Shown here piece after piece: positions 43,541 to 52,664 of a DNA stretch of 64,000 nucleotides. The notes below the pieces were generated by a model. That model was not told the DNA's origin. It searched no databases and saw only the letters and a list, made by a program, of their open reading frames with translations. Origin of the DNA: Psychroserpens sp. SPM9 (lineage in GTDB: Bacteria; Bacteroidota; Bacteroidia; Flavobacteriales; Flavobacteriaceae); the NCBI RefSeq assembly GCF_025153525.1, contig NZ_JANZNR010000006.1, positions 1 through 64,000 of the forward strand. The letters are read 5' to 3'. A program made the translations under genes and the position numbers. Positions within the stretch are counted from its first letter, which is position 1. Every line of letters begins with the position of its first letter.

Positions 43541-44599
43541 TTGAAAATTTTAATCATCCAACAAAAAATGATTGGTGATGTGCTCACCACAAGCATCTTG
43601 TTTCAAGCGCTAAAAGCCGAACATCCAGAGGCTAAATTGCATTATGTGATTAATTCGCACACCTATCCTGTGGTTGAAAATAATCCGTTTATTGATAAAT
43701 TCTTATTTGTTACGCCCGAAATTGAATCCAATAAGGCTAAATTTTTAACTTTTTTAAACCAAATCAAAAAAGAAAAATACGATGCCGTTATAGATGTTTA
43801 CTCCAAATTTTCGAGTAACCTCATGACCAAATTTTCAGGAGCTAAAATAAAAATTTCCAAGAAAAAATGGTACACATCTCACTACTACACCCATACATTT
43901 AAAGACGCTAAAATCCCTAATACAAATGCTGGCTTAGCCGTAGAAAACAGATTACAGTTATTACAGCCTTTATGTGAAAACATTCCTATAAAACTGCAGC
44001 CTAAAGTATATCTTACTGAAGCAGAAATCAAGACTTCAAAACAGGTGTTAATCGACTCCAAGATTGATTTATCTAAACCCTTATTTATGATTAGCGTATT
44101 GGGAAGTGGCGAAAACAAAACCTATCCGTTGCCTCACATGGCCGATTTGATTGATGTAATTGTTGGACAGACCGAAGGGCAAATTTTATTCAATTACATT
44201 CCAAACCAAATACATGAGGCACAAACTGTTTACAACTTTACAAAAGCAGAAACAAAGCCTCATATCTTTTTTGATGTCTTCGGAAAAAGTCTGCGTGAAT
44301 TTCTCAGTATCACACACCATTGTACAGCTCTAATTGGTAACGAAGGAGGCGCAGTAAATATGGCAAAAGCATTGAATATTCCGACGTTTACAATTTTTTC
44401 TCCTTGGATCCTGAAAGAAGCCTGGAATATGTTTGACAATGATACCACCAATGTTTCGATTCATTTAATTGATGTAAAACCCGAATTATACGAAGGAAAA
44501 TCGTTGAAACAAATGAAGGGTGATGTATTTTCACTCTATCAATCTTTTCCACCAGAATTAATTATTCCGAAGTTAAAAACCTACTTACAACAGTTTTAA
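43541..44599 (+). CDS. Glycosyltransferase family 9 (heptosyltransferase-like)
   Basis: 352 aa. GT9 fold: ILIIQQKMIGDVLTTS at the N-terminus (conserved GDVL) and the nucleotide-sugar-binding LIGNEGGAVNMAKALNIPTFTIF region. Such enzymes add heptose or a related sugar to the LPS inner core at the inner leaflet. The start is TTG at 43541; no ATG lies near the family-conserved N-terminus. Its end overlaps the convergent GT2 gene by 4 bp. Confidence 0.9.
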   Translation: MKILIIQQKMIGDVLTTSILFQALKAEHPEAKLHYVINSHTYPVVENNPFIDKFLFVTPEIESNKAKFLTFLNQIKKEKYDAVIDVYSKFSSNLMTKFSGAKIKISKKKWYTSHYYTHTFKDAKIPNTNAGLAVENRLQLLQPLCENIPIKLQPKVYLTEAEIKTSKQVLIDSKIDLSKPLFMISVLGSGENKTYPLPHMADLIDVIVGQTEGQILFNYIPNQIHEAQTVYNFTKAETKPHIFFDVFGKSLREFLSITHHCTALIGNEGGAVNMAKALNIPTFTIFSPWILKEAWNMFDNDTTNVSIHLIDVKPELYEGKSLKQMKGDVFSLYQSFPPELIIPKLKTYLQQF

Positions 44600-45417
44600 A
44601 GTTTTTCAATACCAAAAGGAGTTCGTATCACTTTATCTGTTTTGGTCGTCGCTCTAATTTTTAGATTTTTTTCAATCATTTCAGGCTTTACATAACCACG
44701 TTCATGATCTAAATGCAAACAGATAGCACTATAACGTATTTGCTTGGCTTTGATTCCTGCATTAAATAAACGCTCTCCTAACTCGCGATCTTCACCGCCA
44801 TACTGCATACGTTCATCATAACCATTGGCTGCAATAATGTCTTTTTTATAGCCGGAAGCATTATGTCCATTCCAGGTTGCTGTTGTTGGCGTGAGTGCAT
44901 TTAAGAGCTTTTGCTTCAAACCCTTGGCTGTAATTTTATTGTTTTTGAACGACGCTTGAAGTCCGTGAGCTTTCAACCATTTAATATCAAAACAACGTTG
45001 TGTTTTTATATCGTCTTTTGTAATGCGCTCACTAATGGCCATTGGTAATTTAAAATAGCCTCCAGATAAAAAGTAACCCACTTCCCTTCTATCGATATGT
45101 ACTTGTAAAAAATCGGCTCTAGCCATACAATCACCATCGGTATAGACAAGATAATGGCCTTTGGAAGCTACAGTTGCCTTATTCAAAATAATGGTTTTTT
45201 GGAAGCCATTATCCTCATGCCAAATATGCTGAATAGGATAACTCACCTCTCTTTGCATACGTTCAATCAAGGTTTTGGTGGCATTTCCTGAACCATCATC
45301 TGCAATAACAATTTCAAAATCTCTGAAGGTTTGCTGCTCAAAGCTCCACAACACTTTTTCTAACCATAATGGGCTATTATATGTGCTAATAATTACTGAA
45401 GTATCTATGGGTTTCAT
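44596..45417 (-). CDS. Glycosyltransferase family 2
   Basis: 273 aa, GT-A fold. VIISTYNSPLWLEKVL, the nucleotide-binding VIADDGSG, the DXD-like TDGDCMA, and a galactosyltransferase-like C-terminal part (YGGEDRELGERLFNAG). The same architecture occurs in the GT2 gene at 46981, suggesting paralogy. Probably adds a hexose to the LPS core or a surface glycan. Confidence 0.9.
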   Translation of the reverse strand: MKPIDTSVIISTYNSPLWLEKVLWSFEQQTFRDFEIVIADDGSGNATKTLIERMQREVSYPIQHIWHEDNGFQKTIILNKATVASKGHYLVYTDGDCMARADFLQVHIDRREVGYFLSGGYFKLPMAISERITKDDIKTQRCFDIKWLKAHGLQASFKNNKITAKGLKQKLLNALTPTTATWNGHNASGYKKDIIAANGYDERMQYGGEDRELGERLFNAGIKAKQIRYSAICLHLDHERGYVKPEMIEKNLKIRATTKTDKVIRTPFGIEKL

Positions 45418-45467
45418 TGGTTCAAAAATAGTTATTTTTACGCATTAAACGCTTTCTTAATTTCAAT

Positions 45468-46241
45468 TTGAATACAACGAAGACTCACATATCGGCATTG
45501 ATGATTACCTACAATGAAATAAATCACATTGAAGAGGCGATTGCTTCTGTTGCTTTTGCTGATGAAATTATTGTAGTAGATTCTCATAGTACCGATGGTA
45601 CGTTTGAAAAATTATCTGAAATGCCCAATGTTAAAGTTATTTTGCGTGAATTTAAAAACTTTGCCGATCAACGTAACTATGCGATAAGTCAAGCTAATTC
45701 TGAATGGATTTTCTTTATCGATGCCGATGAACGCCTCACCCCAGAATCTCAAAACGAAATTATTGACACTGTGAAACATAACTCTGGCATAGAAGCTTTT
45801 AAAATTCCGAGGCGCTTTATATTTAATGGCAAAACCATGCGATTTAGCGGTTTGCAAACCGATCGCGTTTTTCGTTTATTCAAAAAAGGAGTGACCAAGT
45901 ATCGCGAAGACAAATTGGTGCATGAGCTTCTAGATTTTAAAGGAACATTTAAGGTGTTAAAGCATGATATGTTACATTATTCGTTCAGCGATTATGAAAG
46001 CTACAAGAAAAAAACGGAACATTACGGATTATTAAAAGCTCACGAATTATTAAAAAAAGGCAAACGTCCCAATGGGTTCCATTTTTATATCAAACCAGCC
46101 TATAAATTCTTAACGAACTACGTTTTTAGATTAGGATTTTTAGATGGTAAAGAAGGTTATACTCTTTGCACGCTTAATGCTTATGGCGTATTTTACAGAT
46201 ACAAAGCACTGGAACAATTACTGGCGTCGACGCCAAAATAA
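45468..46241 (+). CDS. Glycosyltransferase family 2, WaaE/KdtX-like
   Basis: 257 aa. ALMITYNEINHIEEAI, VDSHSTDGT and FIDADERLTPE are typical of WaaE/KdtX-type LPS core beta-1,4-glucosyltransferases, as is the following FKIPRRFIFNGK. The start is TTG at 45468; the ATG at 45501 would cut into the first beta-strand. The 3' end overlaps the convergent kinase-like gene by 24 bp. Confidence 0.88.
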   Translation: MNTTKTHISALMITYNEINHIEEAIASVAFADEIIVVDSHSTDGTFEKLSEMPNVKVILREFKNFADQRNYAISQANSEWIFFIDADERLTPESQNEIIDTVKHNSGIEAFKIPRRFIFNGKTMRFSGLQTDRVFRLFKKGVTKYREDKLVHELLDFKGTFKVLKHDMLHYSFSDYESYKKKTEHYGLLKAHELLKKGKRPNGFHFYIKPAYKFLTNYVFRLGFLDGKEGYTLCTLNAYGVFYRYKALEQLLASTPK

Positions 46242-46994
46242 AATTTTATTTTTAAGACGCTTTTTCCGATGGTAACGGTTTTGAAACTCTTCAGTATAAG
46301 CCCACATCATTTTAAAGATTTTATCAGAACTTGCATCACCCAAGCATTTGGAGTATTCGTCACTCATAATCTCAACCATCCATTTGTGTGTGGTTAACTT
46401 TGCGAAATTTTTAATTCGGGTTTCAAAATCTAAGGGCTTGAATACCATTCGGTTTAAATCCACTAAATAAAAATCATAAATACCTTCGCTATTTTTCTTA
46501 ATCAAGGTATTTCCTGGCGAATGATCGAGAAAATGAACATTTTGCTCATGGAGTTGATAGGTAAACCTTGTAAATGACCTCAGGATATGCTCGTGCTCTG
46601 GATAGTTAAAATCTGTTGTAAGTTCCCGATAGGTCAAATCACAGTCTAATTGCTCACTGATGTAATAACTTTTCTTAAATAAAAACCAGGTTTTAAATTC
46701 GTAGAACGCTACAGGTTGCGGTGTGCCAATTCCTAGCTGTGTTAATTTATTAGCATACTCAAAAGAACGCTGTGCTTTACTTTTTCTGAAAAATTTATAG
46801 GCAATTTGATTCACTAGATTCGGAATTCTAAACGACTTCACATTAAGTGTCGTTGCTTCCAGTTGAAATAACTTGAGAGCATTGCGATCCTGATTCCCAA
46901 AGTCTTCTCCTTTGGTATCATAATTATGAATGATATCATCTAGAAAAGCTTCATGTTGCTTATAATTATCGGGTATGTTTTTAGTTCTTATCAC
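46218..46994 (-). CDS. Lipopolysaccharide (Kdo/heptose) kinase-like protein
   Basis: 258 aa with a protein-kinase-like fold of the Kdo kinase/WaaP family. The catalytic loop HFLDHSPGNTLI and the metal-binding YLVDLNRM are recognisable, with an earlier strand (GIGTPQPVAFYEFK) and Lys in the N-lobe. It probably phosphorylates an LPS core sugar. It overlaps genes at both ends: 24 bp with the convergent GT2 and 14 bp with the upstream GT2 reading the same way. Confidence 0.85.
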   Translation of the reverse strand: MIRTKNIPDNYKQHEAFLDDIIHNYDTKGEDFGNQDRNALKLFQLEATTLNVKSFRIPNLVNQIAYKFFRKSKAQRSFEYANKLTQLGIGTPQPVAFYEFKTWFLFKKSYYISEQLDCDLTYRELTTDFNYPEHEHILRSFTRFTYQLHEQNVHFLDHSPGNTLIKKNSEGIYDFYLVDLNRMVFKPLDFETRIKNFAKLTTHKWMVEIMSDEYSKCLGDASSDKIFKMMWAYTEEFQNRYHRKKRLKNKILFWRRRQ

Positions 46995-47778
46995 TTAAGT
47001 ATTTATCAATACCGTGTTCGCACCAAACGGTTTTATTTGTAACTGCATTAACTTCCATTTGATGGTTTTCTTCTAATTTATCTTTAGGTTTTTCATAATG
47101 ATAAATATGGTAAATTATCGCAATATTTTTCAGTCTGCGATTTAATAATCCATAGTTATGAAAACGTCTTCCTAATTCAGAATCTTCCCTTCCCCAACCT
47201 TCAAAATCTTCATTATAACCATTAACTGCAATAAAATCTGCTTTGGTAAAAGACATATTACAGCCTCTGTTTTTTAAGTTGAATCCATCACTTTCCTTAT
47301 AAAACCTACTTAGCCAAGGTAAATGTAATGCACGTCCTCTTTTTTTTAGTCCTTTTGAAAAGAAATGATACCTGATTTTTTGCTTCTCAAATACCGATTT
47401 TAAGTAGGACTCTTTAATCGAAACGCGGCTTCCCGACAAATAAACGCCAGGCTTAGCATAACGCAAATGATCTTTAATAAACGCTGGATGCATGATGCAA
47501 TCGCCATCTACCTGAATGATATAATCACCTGCTGCCTTAGCCACGGCCTTATTAATAATCATCGATTTTCTAAAGCCCTGATCTTCTTGCCAAACATGGT
47601 GTAAAGGAATGTCAAATCTGGTTTTAAAATCATCAATAAGCGCTTTGGTATCTGCTTTAGAACCATCATCTGCGATAACAATTTCTAAAGGCATTATCGT
47701 TTGTCGCAACACACTTTTAAGTACCAACTCCAAAGCTTCTTTCCAATTATAGGTTGAAATGATTAATGAGGTGGTCAT
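46981..47778 (-). CDS. Glycosyltransferase family 2
   Basis: 265 aa from the ATG at 47778 (MTTSLIISTYNW); the frame is open to 47832 but the extra 18 residues are not family-like. GT-A motifs: VIADDGSKAD, QVDGDCIMHPAF, and GWGREDSELGRRF. Similar in layout to the GT2 gene at 44596. It overlaps the LPS-kinase-like gene by 14 bp, so the two are translationally coupled. Confidence 0.9.
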   Translation of the reverse strand: MTTSLIISTYNWKEALELVLKSVLRQTIMPLEIVIADDGSKADTKALIDDFKTRFDIPLHHVWQEDQGFRKSMIINKAVAKAAGDYIIQVDGDCIMHPAFIKDHLRYAKPGVYLSGSRVSIKESYLKSVFEKQKIRYHFFSKGLKKRGRALHLPWLSRFYKESDGFNLKNRGCNMSFTKADFIAVNGYNEDFEGWGREDSELGRRFHNYGLLNRRLKNIAIIYHIYHYEKPKDKLEENHQMEVNAVTNKTVWCEHGIDKYLSDKN

Positions 47779-47899
47779 ATGTGTTTTTGATTTCATTAGC
47801 GCAAAACTACAACATTTATAAATTGAACTCAAACGGACTAGACTTGTTAATTCTTTTTTTGGTTACTTTGTACATATAATAGTTCTATCAACACAATTC

Positions 47900-49015
47900 A
47901 TGAAATTATTGCAAATCACTGCTTCACCTGTTTGGCGAGGTCATGAACAAAAAATTATTTATCTCTATGAAGCCTACAGAGATAACAACACCTTTGAAGA
48001 TCAGTATATTGTTTGTGCAAACAATACACCTATCTATGAGGTTGCCAAGGAAAAAGGCATGCAGGTTATCGGCTTTGATTTTAAATCGGAATACGACTTT
48101 AAATTCGCAAAACAACTTTCAAAAATTGTAAAAGAAAAAGACATTGATGTGGTGTTGATGCACAATAGCACAGCTCATACTTTAGCGGTTTTATCGCATA
48201 AGTTTTATAAGATGCCAGCACCATTAGTCTTGTGTAGAACATTAATAAGACGTGTTGACACTAATGCGCTTCGTAAATGGAAATACAATTATAAAGGCAT
48301 TAAAAAAATTCTGTGTGTATCACAAGCGGTTGTTGATGTCTTAAAATTTGCGGTAAAAGATCATCATAAATTAAGTATTATTGGAAGCGTTACCGATCTA
48401 GAAAAATTTAAAAAGCAAGCCCCAAACGGCATGCTTCACGAGCAATTTAATATTCCTAAAGATTATAAAATCATAGGAAATATAGCAGCTTTTACAGGTT
48501 TTAAAGACCATTACACTTGGGTTGATGCAGTTGAACTATTAGTTAAACGTCAAGCTGTTAAAGCCAAATATATTTTGGTTGGTATTGGCGAATTAGAAGA
48601 GGATATCAAAAAGTATGTCGCAGATAAACATTTAAATGACCATATTATTTTTGCAGGTTTTAGAAAAGACATTCCGGACTTACTCCCAGAATTTGACCTT
48701 TTTATGTTTACGTCAAACAACGAACCTACAGGAGGTGTTTTACTAGAATCTTACGCTTGTAAAGTTCCTATTGTTGCGGCTAACGCTGGCGGTATTCCTG
48801 AAGTGATTGTCGATAATAAAACAGGACTTCTAGCCGAAGTTGGCAATCCTGTTGATTTTGCTGATAAAGTCGAGCTATTAATTAATAATGAGAATCTTCA
48901 AAAAGAACTTGTTAATAATGGCTATCAGCATTTAAAAGATAACTTTACAAAAGCTGTAATTTCTCAAAAATTCTATGAAGCCTTAAAAGAGGTGGCACAA
49001 AATTATAAGCGATAG
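47900..49015 (+). CDS. Glycosyltransferase family 4
   Basis: 371 aa, GT-B fold. N-terminal QITASPVWRGHEQKI and C-terminal donor-binding stretch ILVGIGELEEDI, FAGFRKDIPDLL, and the EX7E-type motif SNNEPTGGVLLESYACKVPIVAANAGGIPE (read across two adjacent motifs). Probably an LPS core or polysaccharide glycosyltransferase. The next GT4 gene starts 5 bp later. Confidence 0.92.
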   Translation: MKLLQITASPVWRGHEQKIIYLYEAYRDNNTFEDQYIVCANNTPIYEVAKEKGMQVIGFDFKSEYDFKFAKQLSKIVKEKDIDVVLMHNSTAHTLAVLSHKFYKMPAPLVLCRTLIRRVDTNALRKWKYNYKGIKKILCVSQAVVDVLKFAVKDHHKLSIIGSVTDLEKFKKQAPNGMLHEQFNIPKDYKIIGNIAAFTGFKDHYTWVDAVELLVKRQAVKAKYILVGIGELEEDIKKYVADKHLNDHIIFAGFRKDIPDLLPEFDLFMFTSNNEPTGGVLLESYACKVPIVAANAGGIPEVIVDNKTGLLAEVGNPVDFADKVELLINNENLQKELVNNGYQHLKDNFTKAVISQKFYEALKEVAQNYKR

Positions 49016-49020
49016 CGTTT

Positions 49021-50193
49021 ATGAAAATAGTATTCTTTACCAATGAGTATTCACATTCCCAACTTCCTGCAAGTGGTGGTGTTGGGTCATTTTTAAAAAC
49101 AATGGCTGAAGGCATGACAAAACTTGGTCATGAGGTTCATGTTTTTGGATTTTCAAAACGTCCTGTGAATTTTAATGATGAAGGTATTACTTTCAAATTC
49201 TTAAAAAAATACTCCAAGCAATTTCCACTTTCCGAATTTTTGAGATCGCTCAGCGGAACACTAAATATCAAAAATGCGGAGCGTTATTTCTTAAAAAAAG
49301 AACGACAATACCTAGCCAAACAACTCAAAACCTATTGCGTTAAAAACGATATTGACATCATAGAATCGTTTGTCTTTAATGGTTTTACTGCGTTTTGGGA
49401 CAACTCTACTCCGCTTGTGATACGGTTTCATGGGTCTCGTGGTTTCTGGCATCACTATTTAGGTGCCAAGAAAGAAGTACATAAAATTTTCATGGAGCAA
49501 TTAGCACTCGAAAATACGCCCTATACTGTTGCTGTTTCAGCCTTTTCGGCTCAGGCTGTCAAAGACATCTATAATATCAAAATTGATAAAATTATTCCGA
49601 ACGGAATTGACGCCAAACTATTTTCTCCAAATTTGAACCTTAGTGAAATGGAACAATCGGTGTTCTACTTCGGAACGCTTTCCGAAGCAAAAGGTGTAGA
49701 TACGCTATGTCAGGTATTTAATACTCTTATCGAAGCATTCCCAAAAGCGACTTTACACTTAATTGGAAGAGGTTCGGAATTTTTAGACCATTTAAAACAG
49801 CATGTCTTATCAAAAAAAGCACTGCAAAATATGAGCTATCATGGACCGAAGCAGCTTGAAGAACTTCCAGATCTTTTAAACCAAGCGAGTGTTTTGGTAT
49901 TTCCGTCTCGTAATGAAACTTTTGGATTAATTGTAACCGAATCTATGGCGCTTGGAAAACCAGTTATTGCATCTAACATTCCGGCATTCAAAGAAATTAT
50001 CACCACAAATGAAAATGGCTTTATCGCAGAGTCTCAAGAGGATTACATCAAATATATTAGTCGTATGTTTACCGATTCCGAAGAAAAAAAACGCATTTCA
50101 AAAAATGCCAGAGAACAAGTCCTAGATTCATTTACTAAAGATATCATGATTCAAAAATCAATCGCTTATTACCAAAACATATTAAACACATAA
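49021..50193 (+). CDS. Glycosyltransferase family 4
   Basis: 390 aa, GT-B fold. N-terminal glycine-rich ASGGVGSFLKTMAEGM, IPNGIDAKLF at the domain boundary, and the donor site VFPSRNETFGLIVTESMALG. The last gene of the glycan cluster; its stop codon overlaps the start of the next gene (TAATG), linking the cluster to a tRNA-modification gene. Confidence 0.93.
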   Translation: MKIVFFTNEYSHSQLPASGGVGSFLKTMAEGMTKLGHEVHVFGFSKRPVNFNDEGITFKFLKKYSKQFPLSEFLRSLSGTLNIKNAERYFLKKERQYLAKQLKTYCVKNDIDIIESFVFNGFTAFWDNSTPLVIRFHGSRGFWHHYLGAKKEVHKIFMEQLALENTPYTVAVSAFSAQAVKDIYNIKIDKIIPNGIDAKLFSPNLNLSEMEQSVFYFGTLSEAKGVDTLCQVFNTLIEAFPKATLHLIGRGSEFLDHLKQHVLSKKALQNMSYHGPKQLEELPDLLNQASVLVFPSRNETFGLIVTESMALGKPVIASNIPAFKEIITTNENGFIAESQEDYIKYISRMFTDSEEKKRISKNAREQVLDSFTKDIMIQKSIAYYQNILNT

Positions 50194-50768
50194 TGCGTAA
50201 CGAAGATTTACATCTCGAAGTGGAACATGCGTATAAAACGCTTAAAAAAGGTGGTCTCATTCTCTACCCTACAGATACAGTCTGGGGTATTGGCTGTGAT
50301 GCGAGCAATTATGAAGCCGTAAAGAAGATTTATAAGCTTAAACAGCGCGATGATTCTAAAGCTCTTATTTGCCTTGTGAACAATTATAGCATGCTGGAAA
50401 AGCATGTCGATACTGTACCGCCTATCGCTTACGATATTCTGGATGTTGCCATACAACCTACAACCATTATTTACGATAATCCTGCAGGTGTAGCCGAAAA
50501 CTTAATCGCTAATGACAACACCTTAGCTATCAGAATTGTGAAACATTCGTTTTGTGAACAACTTATCAGACTCTTACGAAAACCATTGGTTTCTACTTCG
50601 GCAAATATTAGCGGACAACCAACACCAAAATCCTTTGAAGAAATAAGTGATGATATTTTAAAAGGTGTAGACTATGTCGTAAATTTGCAAGACCAAAAAA
50701 AAGACACAAAACCGTCATCGATTATTAAATTAGGAAATGATGGAATCGTCAAAATTATTAGAGCATAA
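50193..50768 (+). CDS. L-threonylcarbamoyladenylate synthase (Sua5/YciO/YrdC)
   Basis: 191 aa. It makes threonylcarbamoyl-AMP from Thr, bicarbonate and ATP for t6A37 of ANN-decoding tRNAs. Signature LILYPTDTVWGIGCDA at the N-terminus and KPLVSTSANISGQPTP in the middle. YrdC-like short form without the Sua5 C-terminal domain. Overlaps the GT4 gene by one base. Confidence 0.93.
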   Translation: MRNEDLHLEVEHAYKTLKKGGLILYPTDTVWGIGCDASNYEAVKKIYKLKQRDDSKALICLVNNYSMLEKHVDTVPPIAYDILDVAIQPTTIIYDNPAGVAENLIANDNTLAIRIVKHSFCEQLIRLLRKPLVSTSANISGQPTPKSFEEISDDILKGVDYVVNLQDQKKDTKPSSIIKLGNDGIVKIIRA

Positions 50769-50791
50769 AAGCTCGTTTTGTCTCGTAAAAA

Positions 50792-52210
50792 ATGAATTAC
50801 AAACAAGCACTCACACATCCAATTTTTGAAATTGTATCGCAATCTGCCAAACAATTAGGTATCGATAGTTATGTGATTGGTGGTTTTGTTCGTGATTATA
50901 TTTTAGATCGTGGCGAGCATAAAGACATTGATATTGTCGCTATTGGAAGCGGCATTGCATTAGCCAAACAGGTTTCTAAAAATTTACCTGACCAACCTAA
51001 AGTTCAGGTGTTTAAAACCTACGGAACAGCCATGCTTCGCTATGATGATATGGATATCGAATTTGTTGGAGCGCGTAAAGAATCTTATTCTGAAGACAGC
51101 CGAAATCCGGTTGTTGAAAATGGGACACTTCAAGACGATCAAAATCGACGCGATTTTACCATTAACGCTATGGCTCTCAACTTATCTGAAGCTCACTTCG
51201 GAAATTTACTAGATCCATTTAATGGGATTCGTGATTTAGAAGCTAAAGTGATTCGTACGCCATTAGATCCAGAGATTACTTACAGTGATGACCCTCTGCG
51301 AATGATGCGTGCTATTCGTTTTGCGACTCAGCTTAACTTTACCATTGAAGCGTCATCTTTAAATGCTATTTCTAAAAACAACGAGCGCCTAAAAATTATA
51401 ACCAACGAACGTATTGTAGTCGAATTGAATAAAATTCTTGAAAGCGACAAACCATCTATCGGATTTTTACATTTAGAAAACACTGGACTCCTAAAACACA
51501 TTCTTCCTGAGTTAACAGCTTTAAAAGGCATTGATGAAGTTGAAGGACAAACCCATAAAGATAATTTTTACCACACCTTAGAAGTGGTTGATAATATTGC
51601 GAAGCACACAGATAACCTTTGGCTACGCTGGGCGGCTTTGTTACACGATATTGGAAAAGCACCTACTAAAAAATTCAGTAAAAAAGTAGGCTGGACATTT
51701 CATGCGCATGAGTTTGAAGGTGCTAAAATGGTGTACCATTTATTCAAACGTCTCAAAATGCCCTTAAATGACAAGATGAAGTTTGTTCAAAAAATGGTTT
51801 TTATGAGCTCGCGACCAATCGTTTTGGCTCAGGATATTGTAACCGATTCTGCAGTGAGACGCCTGGTATTTGATGCTGGCGATTATGTTGACGATTTAAT
51901 GACCTTATGTGAGGCTGATATCACAACTAAAAATCCGAAGAAATTCAACAAATACCACAACAATTTTAAAATTGTACGTAAAAAAATTGAAGAAGTTGAA
52001 GCTCGTGATCACGTACGCAACTTTCAGCCGCCAATTTCTGGTGAAGAAATTATGAAAACCTTCGGACTAAAACCTTCACGTGAAATCGGACAGATTAAAG
52101 AATCTATAAAAGAAGCCATACTGGAAGGAGATATTCCAAATGAATACGATGCTGCGTACCAATTAATGCTTAAAGAAGGTAAACGGTTAGGACTAAAAGT
52201 AAGTCATTAA
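50792..52210 (+). CDS. CCA-adding tRNA nucleotidyltransferase with HD domain
   Basis: 472 aa. An N-terminal class II nucleotidyltransferase (IGGFVRDYILDR, metal-binding DIDIVAIG, RRDFTINAMAL, and ERIVVEL region) is followed by an HD phosphohydrolase domain (LLHDIGKAP, HAHEFEGA). It adds or repairs the tRNA 3'-CCA end. Sits 23 bp after the threonylcarbamoyl-AMP synthase, giving a tRNA-maturation pair. Confidence 0.94.
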   Translation: MNYKQALTHPIFEIVSQSAKQLGIDSYVIGGFVRDYILDRGEHKDIDIVAIGSGIALAKQVSKNLPDQPKVQVFKTYGTAMLRYDDMDIEFVGARKESYSEDSRNPVVENGTLQDDQNRRDFTINAMALNLSEAHFGNLLDPFNGIRDLEAKVIRTPLDPEITYSDDPLRMMRAIRFATQLNFTIEASSLNAISKNNERLKIITNERIVVELNKILESDKPSIGFLHLENTGLLKHILPELTALKGIDEVEGQTHKDNFYHTLEVVDNIAKHTDNLWLRWAALLHDIGKAPTKKFSKKVGWTFHAHEFEGAKMVYHLFKRLKMPLNDKMKFVQKMVFMSSRPIVLAQDIVTDSAVRRLVFDAGDYVDDLMTLCEADITTKNPKKFNKYHNNFKIVRKKIEEVEARDHVRNFQPPISGEEIMKTFGLKPSREIGQIKESIKEAILEGDIPNEYDAAYQLMLKEGKRLGLKVSH

Positions 52211-52212
52211 TT

Positions 52213-52662
52213 ATGATTACAACGCTAAGAACAGATTCTAAAAATACAGACTTTATAGATTTGGTCGAAGCGCTCGATGCCTATTTAAAAACGACCGATG
52301 GTGATGAACATGAGTTTTACAATCAGTATAACAACATAGACGTCCTTGATCATGTTATTGTCGCGTACCAAAACGGAATCGCTGTAGGTTGTGGTGCCTT
52401 TAAAACCTTTGACAAATCAAGTGTAGAAATTAAACGGATGTATACAAAACCTGAAACACGTGGTTTGGGAATTGCGACAACCATTTTAAACGCATTAGAA
52501 TCCTGGGCTTCAGAATTGAACTATTCAACTTGTATTTTAGAAACTGGAAAACGACAAATAGAGGCTGTTCAATTTTATAAAAAAAATAACTATTCAATCA
52601 TTCCAAATTATGGTCAGTACAAACATATGGCTAATAGTTTGTGTTTTGAAAAACTGATATAA
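52213..52662 (+). CDS. GNAT family N-acetyltransferase
   Basis: 149 aa, single GNAT domain. The acetyl-CoA loop is in VEIKRMYTKPETRGLGIATTI (R-x-x-G-x-G/A type), followed by a late strand with ILETGKRQIEAVQFYKKNNY. Substrate not predictable. It is 2 bp from both neighbours' ends, in an operon with the CCA enzyme and ctaA. Confidence 0.9.
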   Translation: MITTLRTDSKNTDFIDLVEALDAYLKTTDGDEHEFYNQYNNIDVLDHVIVAYQNGIAVGCGAFKTFDKSSVEIKRMYTKPETRGLGIATTILNALESWASELNYSTCILETGKRQIEAVQFYKKNNYSIIPNYGQYKHMANSLCFEKLI

Positions 52663-52664
52663 CG

